Shown in pieces: positions 6,960 to 12,593 of a stretch of DNA of 15,890 nucleotides; the first letter of the stretch is position 1; each line of letters opens with the position of its first letter. Location: the NCBI GenBank assembly GCA_002358345.1, contig DEOR01000044.1, positions 1-15,890 of the forward strand. The letters are read 5' to 3'. The DNA is from Proteobacteria bacterium UBA3413. Lineage in GTDB: Bacteria > Pseudomonadota > Gammaproteobacteria > Magnimaribacterales > D2472. Under the pieces are notes generated by a model. That model was not told the DNA's origin. It saw nothing but the letters and a program-made list of their open reading frames with translations, and made no database searches. The position numbers and the translations under genes were made by a program.

Positions 6960-7901
6960 ATGGAGCTTGCCACAAATATTACCTTGCTACTTGCGGGAAT
7001 TTCTATTCTTGTCTGGGGCGCAAATAAATTTGTTGATCACGCATCTATATTGGCTAAACACTTAGGCATTAGTGACCTTGTTATTGGCTTAACCTTGATC
7101 GCATTTGGAACCTCTGCGCCTGAAATATTTGTTGGCATTTCTGCTGTGTTGAACGGAAATGATGATATTGCTCTGGGAACTGCGATAGGTTCAAACATAT
7201 CAAATATCGCACTCATCTTTGGAATTGCTTGTGTGTACTTTAATGTTTCATTGCAGACTCAATTATGGAATTTATTGCCTTTTGGTCTTTCGGTTGCATT
7301 GCTGGGCTTCACTCTGATTGATGGGTCCATCTCCGTCGATGAAAGCCTAGGTTTCGTGGGTGTGTTGATGCTCTTTATGTTCATGCTGATGAAAACAGAT
7401 GGAATGACAGGAGAAGAAAGCTCAGATGCACCTGAGTTTAGAAAAAGCCTATTTTTATCAATGATCGGTTTATTGGGTCTAATCGCAGGAGCTCATATTG
7501 CGATCATCTATGCGGAGAATACTGCTTTGTTATTGGGGATTCCAGAGTTAATTATAGGACTTACTATTATTGCGCTTGGAACTAGTTTACCTGAATTGGC
7601 TGCGACCATTGCAGCCCTGACAAAAGGCAAGCAACAAATGGTGGTCGGGAATATCATCGGTTCAAATGTTTTCAACCTGGTTTTTATTATTCCAATTATT
7701 GGTTTTTTTGGATCTGCACCACTCAATCCAATGGTGATGCAAAGGGACTTCTATATTCTTGCAGCTTTAAGCGCAGTATTGATTGTGTTAGTTTTTGCTC
7801 TAACCAAATTTAAATTCAAGCGAGCGCTTTTTGTAGCTGCTGGCATTGCTTTAGTTGGCAGTTACATTCTCTACATAGGCCTTCTTTCTGGGGTTGTATA
7901 G
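6960..7901 (+). CDS. Calcium/sodium antiporter, CaCA family (YrbG-like)
   Basis: Inner-membrane Na+/Ca2+ exchanger of 313 aa, similar in length to E. coli YrbG (about 325). The two alpha-repeats are plain: G-TLIAFGTSAPE (GTSAPE at 50-55) followed by AIGSNISNIALIFG, and TIIALGTSLPE (GTSLPE at 207-212) followed by IIGSNVFNLVFIIP. The acidic residues of the two GTSxPE motifs form the ion site in this family. About ten hydrophobic segments surround a short hydrophilic loop near residues 140-160. The start is ATG with no visible Shine-Dalgarno sequence. Its last 51 bp overlap the antisense DUF4345-like gene. It is divergent from the SDR gene. It could instead exchange K+-dependently, as some relatives do. 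Confidence 0.94.
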   Translation: MELATNITLLLAGISILVWGANKFVDHASILAKHLGISDLVIGLTLIAFGTSAPEIFVGISAVLNGNDDIALGTAIGSNISNIALIFGIACVYFNVSLQTQLWNLLPFGLSVALLGFTLIDGSISVDESLGFVGVLMLFMFMLMKTDGMTGEESSDAPEFRKSLFLSMIGLLGLIAGAHIAIIYAENTALLLGIPELIIGLTIIALGTSLPELAATIAALTKGKQQMVVGNIIGSNVFNLVFIIPIIGFFGSAPLNPMVMQRDFYILAALSAVLIVLVFALTKFKFKRALFVAAGIALVGSYILYIGLLSGVV

Positions 7902-8312
7902 ATATTTCATATACAAGAAAAAAGTGAGCGACAATACAAAGGTTGTGACCTCAAAAATAAAGAAGGTGTTATAAAAAGTTGGTGTTGAAGGAATCAATGC
8001 AAATAAATATCTTCCCAAAGCAATGCTAAAGGTTAAAAAAGCCAGCAGAGAGAGGGCATAGGTCGCTATTCCTCTGCTAAATAAACCAAGCAAACACAGC
8101 AACCCAACAATCAGATTAATCCCACCATACAAACCAGCAATTTCTGAATAGCCAATAGGGGTTATTACTTTAAGCCCAACGGCATCCATGAAAGATGGAA
8201 TGGCGTAATTTAATTCAAGGGCATCCTTTACTGGATCAAGGATAGCCCAAGCTCCAATTCCAAAGTAAATCACTGCATAGCTGAAAAGTAGAATGCGAAT
8301 TATCCAAATCAT
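7851..8312 (-). CDS. DUF4345-like four-helix membrane protein
   Basis: An inner-membrane protein of 153 aa with four hydrophobic segments (about residues 3-25, 55-77, 82-105 and 113-134) and a basic C-terminus (PRKK). The segment GYSEIAGLYGGINLIVGLL, with an acidic residue followed by a GG turn, and the later GRY pattern fit the DUF4345 family as I know it. No function is established. The ATG is supported by AGGA at 8318-8321 with 5-nt spacing. The last 17 codons overlap the 3' end of the exchanger gene on the other strand, which encodes its conserved C-terminal helix there, so both ends look real. A shorter relative lies at 11948-12334. Confidence 0.75.
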   Translation of the reverse strand: MIWIIRILLFSYAVIYFGIGAWAILDPVKDALELNYAIPSFMDAVGLKVITPIGYSEIAGLYGGINLIVGLLCLLGLFSRGIATYALSLLAFLTFSIALGRYLFALIPSTPTFYNTFFIFEVTTFVLSLTFFLYMKYLYNPRKKAYVENVTAN

Positions 8313-8408
8313 ATCAATCCTGAAAATTTGTCTTTAATCTGTAGCTTATTAGAATACACTTTATCTAGTAAGATATTAAATCTTTTCTTTTCTCTGTAAT
8401 TATTCTTT

Positions 8409-8846
8409 ATGATTTATCTAGACCAAATAGAAGAAGTTAAACCTCCCCACCCTGAACCCTTTGAAGGAATGTCAATCTCTCCTGAGGAGCTTCATTTGTT
8501 TATTGCAGACTCGCTAAAAGCAGGCAAGCAGCCTGTAATTATTTTTGGTGCAAACTGGTGTCCTGATGCTAAATATCTGGCAGGTGTTCTTGAGCTGCCA
8601 AGTGTGAAAAATTTTATCGATAGGCACTTCTTATTGCTTCATGTAGACGTGGGTAAATATGAAAGAAATACAGAATTATTTAATTTTTTTGACTCAGCAA
8701 TTCAAGATGGTATTCCAAGGATATTCATCCTGAACCATGCTGGAGAACCTATTAATCTTGAGGTCAATGATCAAATGAGGACAGCAAGACAGCAAAAACC
8801 TCAGGCAATATTTAATTACTTTCAGAGTTTTTCTTTGACAGAATGA
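8409..8846 (+). CDS. Thioredoxin-fold protein with a single active-site cysteine
   Basis: A 145-aa cytoplasmic-looking protein with no signal peptide. The thioredoxin-like part starts near residue 42: VIIFGANWCPDAK places W50-C51 at the active-site position, but the CxxC second cysteine is Ala54. A later DGIPRIFIL supplies the expected cis-Pro before the third strand, and HVDVGKY gives the middle strand. The resolving cysteine is missing, as in some relatives with WCxDx motifs. A disulfide-exchange role by CxxC chemistry is therefore unlikely; a one-cysteine reductase or a binding role is possible. It is divergent from the DUF4345-like gene (96-bp gap) and its TGA directly abuts the stop codon of the convergent AMP nucleosidase gene. 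Confidence 0.78.
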   Translation: MIYLDQIEEVKPPHPEPFEGMSISPEELHLFIADSLKAGKQPVIIFGANWCPDAKYLAGVLELPSVKNFIDRHFLLLHVDVGKYERNTELFNFFDSAIQDGIPRIFILNHAGEPINLEVNDQMRTARQQKPQAIFNYFQSFSLTE

Positions 8847-9620
8847 CTAATAGCGAAAGTGCTTAATTTTATCTCGACTTTGCCCAATATCAGTCATGGC
8901 TTCAATCCCTATGTTTAGATGTTGATCGGCCCATTTAGATGTCACAGCTTTATCCGAAGCTTCTGTCTTAACTCCGTCAGGAGTCACGGGAACATCAGAA
9001 ACTAATAATAAAGCACCTCTGGGAATCTCATTGTAATGACCCACGATAAAGACAGTCGCTACTTCCATGTCGATACCGATGGCGGTGGTCTTTTTTAATT
9101 TTTTTAAGAAGGTTTTGTCGTGCTCCCAGACCCTTCTATTAGTTGTATAAATTACTCCCGTTCTATAATCTTGGCCTGCATCTAAAATTTTATCTGATAC
9201 AAATTTGTGCAGCTTAAATGAAGGAAGAGCAGGAACCTCTGGGGGAAAATAGTCATTTGAAGTTCCCTCGCCTCTAATAGCAGCAATTGGAAGAATTAAA
9301 TTTCCAATTTCTGATGATTCTTTTAAACCCCCGCATTTGCCTAGAAACAAAACACCCTTGGGTTTTCGTGCAACCAATAAATCCATAATAGTTGCAGCAT
9401 TAGGTGATCCGATCCCAAAATTAATGATGCTGAGGCCATCAGAGTTGGTGCATGAGGACATGGGACGATTTTCTCCCTGAATATCAGCATCAAATCGTGA
9501 AGAGAATTGCTCCACATAATTTTGAAAGTTTGTAAGAAGTATGTAATCTCCAAAATCATCTACAGGCATGCCTGTGTATCTTGGAAGCCAATCTTTAGCT
9601 ATATCGTATTTATTATCCAT
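8847..9620 (-). CDS. AMP nucleosidase-like protein (PNP/UDP phosphorylase superfamily)
   Basis: Probable hydrolysis of AMP to adenine and ribose 5-phosphate, in the cytoplasm. At 257 aa it matches the short AMN-like family rather than the roughly 480-aa E. coli Amn with its extra N-terminal domain. Seen: the nucleoside phosphorylase-type core with FGIGSPNAATI, the glycine-rich VLFLGKCGGL, an IRGEGTSNDYFPPEVPA loop, the IGIDMEVATVF segment that holds the base/ribose site Met-Glu in the superfamily, and LLLVSDVPVTPDGVKTE. Start ATG at 9620; no Shine-Dalgarno sequence, but TATAAT is only 5 nt upstream. It follows the PQQ dehydrogenase by 37 bp on the same strand and has no spacer to the convergent thioredoxin-like gene. 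Another nucleosidase specificity is possible. Confidence 0.85.
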   Translation of the reverse strand: MDNKYDIAKDWLPRYTGMPVDDFGDYILLTNFQNYVEQFSSRFDADIQGENRPMSSCTNSDGLSIINFGIGSPNAATIMDLLVARKPKGVLFLGKCGGLKESSEIGNLILPIAAIRGEGTSNDYFPPEVPALPSFKLHKFVSDKILDAGQDYRTGVIYTTNRRVWEHDKTFLKKLKKTTAIGIDMEVATVFIVGHYNEIPRGALLLVSDVPVTPDGVKTEASDKAVTSKWADQHLNIGIEAMTDIGQSRDKIKHFRY

Positions 9621-9625
9621 TGCAC

Positions 9626-9631
9626 ATTATA
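9626..9631 (-). promoter_or_regulatory. -10 box directly before the AMP nucleosidase start
   Basis: A perfect TATAAT on the minus strand, then GTGCA, then ATG. Usual -10 to start-site spacing would put transcription initiation on the start codon, giving a leaderless mRNA. No good -35 at 16-18 bp. Confidence 0.4.
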
Positions 9632-9657
9632 AACCATCTGCATCCAAGCAAGACAGT

Positions 9658-11739
9658 TTACTGCTCTGCTGCAGTTGCAACCCCTGTTAAAATAGCCTGA
9701 GATTTAATGTATTCATGGATTTGCATGCCTTGCTCTAGAGTTAATACATCTTTAAAGGAAGCCATACCACTTCCATGCACCCCGCCCAATACGCTGCCTA
9801 AAAATGCAGCATTTCCCTCGGTATCTAGCATTCTCAAGTCAGGAAGAACTCCGCCACCAATTGCTCCTGTGCCATGACAGAATTGGCAATGCTCATGAAA
9901 CTCATACTCTCCCTTGGCAATAGTTAGTGAATCAGGATTCAGCTCAATGAGCGTTGGATTTAATTGTGCAATTGTCGCCACAGGCTTTTCGAGCTCCTCA
10001 CCTCCCAGTTTAAACACCATCATTCTGCCATTTCTCTCTGGGTTCTTATTTGCTGCCTCAAGACCTCCCATAAGAGCATAGGATCCTCCATAACCAACCT
10101 GGACACCTATAAACTGCTCCCCATCAACCTTATAGCTGATAGGAGGGGCTACGATGCCTTGACCAGTATCCATGCTCCACAGCAGCTCTCCGCTATCGGC
10201 CGCATATGCGATGAATCGTCCATCTGACGTTCCTTGAAAAACTAAATTTCCATCGGTGGACAGCACTCCCCCACTCCATGGCCTTTTATATTGAGCTCTC
10301 CATACTTCTTTTTGAGTCTTGGGATCCCAGGCAAGTAAATAGCCAAGGGTAGCAGAATCTACCATGGCTAATTCATTGGGGTCTTTGGGCAAATAGGTCA
10401 TTTCTATTTGCTGCGCTGTGTTCCAAGTTTTAGGATTGTATTCAAAATTAGTATCTGTTGAATAAACAAACAAAGTCTCTTGGGCAGGTATATAAACTAA
10501 ACCTGTTGAAGGGTTATATGACATTGGGTGCCAGTTGTGGCCTCCAAGAGGTCCGGGGGTGGTTAAAGCTGGTTGCAATTCATGATTACCGCCGGCTAAC
10601 TCAACAGGTCTTCCAGTTTCTGGGTCGACATGAGAAGCCCAGTTCATAGGAACATAATTATTAGCAGAAATAAATTCTCCAGTCACTCTATCTATGACAT
10701 AGAAAAAACCATTTTTTGGAGCCTGCATCAGAACTTGTCTTAGCTCTCCTTCAATCTCTATATCAGCTAAAATCATGTGCTGAGTGGCTGTGTAATCCCA
10801 GGAATCGCCCGGGGTTGTTTGGTAATGCCAAACATACTCGCCATTGTCAGGATTGATTGCAACAATGGAAGATAAATAAAGGTTATCCCCGCCTCCAGGG
10901 CTGCGTTCGTAACGATTCCATGGAGAGCCATTACCAGTGCCGATGTAGAGGAGATTTAACTCTGGATCGTAAGCCATGGAGTCCCAAACCGTTCCCCCGC
11001 CGCCAACTTCCCACCATTTGCCTCCAGACCAAGTCTCTGCTGCATCCGCCAATGCTTGAGATTCAAAAGGTTCGGCTGGATTACCAGGAACCGTAAAAAA
11101 TCTCCATAAAAGAGAACCATCGGTTACAGCATAAGCAGAGATGTAGCCTCTCACGCCATACTCCGCGCCACCATTACCAATAATAATTTTGCCATCAATG
11201 ATTCGAGGAGCGCCTGTGATTGTGTAAGGCTTCGATTTATCAATGGTTAGAATATCCCAATTCACTTTGCCGGAATATTTATTCAAAGAAATTAACCTTC
11301 CATCTATGGTGGCAAAAATAACCTGATCTCCCCATACAGCTACGCCTCGATTGACGACATCACAGCATGCATTTCTAGCCCAGGCTTTATCTGCTTGAGG
11401 GTCAAAAGACCATATCTCTTCACCAGTTATTGGGTCTAAGGCAAATACCACGCTCCATGGGGCTGAGATAAACATCATGCCATCGACAACAATAGGTGTG
11501 GCTTCATGCCCTCTGTTTGTTCCTGTCTCAAAGGACCAAGCAAGACCTAGATCCTTAACATTTGAGTCATTGATATCTTTTAATGGGCTGAAACGGGATT
11601 CGTCGTAGGTTCTGCCGTGCAGTAACCAGTTGTCGGAATCAGAGTCTGCGCTTAGCGCTCTGGTTGAGTAGTCATCGCCCTGAGAGCAACTCACTGCAAA
11701 AATAAAAATGCCGATCAATAATAATTGTATGTTTTTCAT
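9658..11739 (-). CDS. PQQ- and haem c-dependent alcohol dehydrogenase, predicted lipoprotein
   Basis: A periplasmic quinohemoprotein that oxidises an alcohol and passes electrons through its own cytochrome domain; 693 aa from the start used here. Seen: signal sequence with lipobox AVSC (Cys18), then an eight-bladed PQQ propeller with the vicinal Cys125-Cys126, Ca2+ ligands Glu193 (GNGGAE) and Asn270 (IGTGNG), catalytic Asp315 in PGDSWDYT, and the APKNGFFYVIDR and GGHNWHPMSYNP segments typical of type II quinohemoprotein ADHs. The C-terminal cytochrome c carries CQFCH (618-622) with likely axial Met659. The residue two after the catalytic Asp is Thr, not Asp, so a Ca2+ rather than a lanthanide enzyme is expected. 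A longer start at 11763 is open, but only the ATG at 11739 gives a clean signal peptide and sits right after a promoter. The gene follows tRNA-Leu; substrate unknown. Confidence 0.92.
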   Translation of the reverse strand: MKNIQLLLIGIFIFAVSCSQGDDYSTRALSADSDSDNWLLHGRTYDESRFSPLKDINDSNVKDLGLAWSFETGTNRGHEATPIVVDGMMFISAPWSVVFALDPITGEEIWSFDPQADKAWARNACCDVVNRGVAVWGDQVIFATIDGRLISLNKYSGKVNWDILTIDKSKPYTITGAPRIIDGKIIIGNGGAEYGVRGYISAYAVTDGSLLWRFFTVPGNPAEPFESQALADAAETWSGGKWWEVGGGGTVWDSMAYDPELNLLYIGTGNGSPWNRYERSPGGGDNLYLSSIVAINPDNGEYVWHYQTTPGDSWDYTATQHMILADIEIEGELRQVLMQAPKNGFFYVIDRVTGEFISANNYVPMNWASHVDPETGRPVELAGGNHELQPALTTPGPLGGHNWHPMSYNPSTGLVYIPAQETLFVYSTDTNFEYNPKTWNTAQQIEMTYLPKDPNELAMVDSATLGYLLAWDPKTQKEVWRAQYKRPWSGGVLSTDGNLVFQGTSDGRFIAYAADSGELLWSMDTGQGIVAPPISYKVDGEQFIGVQVGYGGSYALMGGLEAANKNPERNGRMMVFKLGGEELEKPVATIAQLNPTLIELNPDSLTIAKGEYEFHEHCQFCHGTGAIGGGVLPDLRMLDTEGNAAFLGSVLGGVHGSGMASFKDVLTLEQGMQIHEYIKSQAILTGVATAAEQ

Positions 11740-11745
11740 ACAACC

Positions 11746-11774
11746 AATATAGCAAAAAGACATCTTTATGCGAA
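11746..11774 (-). promoter_or_regulatory. Predicted promoter of the PQQ dehydrogenase gene
   Basis: TTCGCA (11769-11774) and TATATT (11746-11751) on the minus strand are 17 bp apart, matching 4/6 and 5/6 of the sigma-70 consensus. TATATT ends 6 nt before the ATG at 11739, so the start site would coincide with the start codon. This supports 11739 over 11763 as the start. Confidence 0.45.
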
Positions 11775-11798
11775 TTTTAAATGCAGCTATTTAATTAG

Positions 11799-11883
11799 TG
11801 GTAGGGATGGAGGGAGTCGAACCCCCACGCCTTGCGGCACTTGGTTCTAAGCCAAGCATGTCTACCAGTTCCATCACATCCCC
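11799..11883 (-). tRNA. tRNA-Leu (anticodon UAG)
   Basis: An 85-nt class II tRNA on the minus strand: acceptor GGGGATG/CATCCCT, D stem ATG/CAT, anticodon stem CTTGG/CCAAG with loop CTTAGAA (anticodon TAG), a long variable arm TGCCGCAAGGCGT as expected for Leu, T arm GGGGG-TTCGACT-CCCTC, discriminator A and encoded CCA. The first acceptor pair is G1-U72, a wobble. No terminator is visible in the 60 bp to the next gene. Confidence 0.96.
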
Positions 11884-11895
11884 AGAAGAAAAAGA

Positions 11896-11923
11896 ATTAT
11901 ATTACAGAATGAGTGAATGTTAA
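11896..11923 (-). promoter_or_regulatory. Promoter of tRNA-Leu
   Basis: TTAACA (11918-11923, 5/6) and a perfect TATAAT (11896-11901), 16 bp apart on the minus strand. The -10 lies 12 nt upstream of the tRNA 5' end. The best promoter match in the window. Confidence 0.65.
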
Positions 11924-11947
11924 GAACTTTTATTGTTGCAAGCGATT

Positions 11948-12334
11948 CTAGAAATAAGGAATTTCATTTTTTCTTTTTTTATGTGCTAGCAACAAGATAA
12001 TCACTAAGAAAATTTCTCCAAGCAAGACATAGAATCCAAAAAAATTAAAGCCGTCATAGAAAAAACTTACCAGCCTACCAAAAATAATCCATCCCATGAT
12101 GATAGCAATTATCACTGCAATGGAAATGGAATTATGAGAAAAGACAAACCTTGTTAAAAGATAAGCATAAGCAATAAAGGATCCAGCAAACAAGGATCTA
12201 AATTCTGAGGAGGTCTCTGGGTTTGTTGCAAGGACTGGAATAAAGCCTAGATCAGACAGGTCAGGCTTAAACATTACATAACAACCAATCATAAATAAAC
12301 ATGCAGCTGAGAACAAAATAGAGAATTTAATCAT
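11948..12334 (-). CDS. Small DUF4345-like membrane protein
   Basis: A 128-aa integral membrane protein with four predicted helices (about residues 3-22, 48-65, 70-92 and 98-117) and a basic C-terminal KKRK. The stretch SSEFRSLFAGSF, with SEFR followed by an aromatic and glycine, then GRLVSF, and an acidic residue in the last helix, mirrors the 153-aa protein at 7851-8312 and fits DUF4345. No function is known. The ATG lies 3 bp after the stop of the 70-aa gene, and its likely AGGAG (12346-12350) sits inside that gene's last codons at a long 11-nt spacing, so the two are probably one transcript. Confidence 0.7.
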   Translation of the reverse strand: MIKFSILFSAACLFMIGCYVMFKPDLSDLGFIPVLATNPETSSEFRSLFAGSFIAYAYLLTRFVFSHNSISIAVIIAIIMGWIIFGRLVSFFYDGFNFFGFYVLLGEIFLVIILLLAHKKRKNEIPYF

Positions 12335-12337
12335 CTG

Positions 12338-12550
12338 TTACAACACTCCTAAAATAAATAAAGCCAAGAAAAAGGCTACCACCCCCATGGCTAACCAAAA
12401 ATACAGCTCTTTGGTATTGCCAAATCTGTAAGCGTTGATTGCAAGCCCCCAACAATACAACGGGGCCAAGGTAATGATGATAGAGCTGATTAAAATAGCG
12501 ATAGGTATCAATGCTAATACTAAAAATAATTGCAGCGCTAGTTTATTCAT
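12338..12550 (-). CDS. Small two-helix membrane protein of unknown function
   Basis: I do not recognise this 70-aa protein. It is almost entirely hydrophobic: one long segment (about residues 5-35, rich in Ile/Leu) and a second (about 51-69), joined by a short polar loop with AYRFGNTKEL. There are no cysteine pairs or metal motifs; a single Cys at position 33 lies in the first segment. The gene is 43 bp downstream of the DUF3604 gene and 3 bp upstream of the DUF4345-like gene, all on the same strand, so it probably belongs to that transcript. The spacing and the ribosome binding site inside its 3' end argue that it is real. It has no obvious Shine-Dalgarno sequence of its own. Confidence 0.6.
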   Translation of the reverse strand: MNKLALQLFLVLALIPIAILISSIIITLAPLYCWGLAINAYRFGNTKELYFWLAMGVVAFFLALFILGVL

Positions 12551-12593
12551 CTTTTATAGGGGAACATATTTCTCTACTATCTGTCAAACATCT

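Noticed and set aside
11740..11763. A longer PQQ dehydrogenase start at 11763
   Set aside because: It would put eight odd residues before the signal peptide, has no ribosome binding site, and overlaps the promoter that fits the 11739 start.
12582..12587. Perfect TTGACA (-35) upstream of the 70-aa gene
   Set aside because: No -10-like hexamer lies 16-18 bp downstream; TATAAA is 23 bp away, so it is not called as a promoter.
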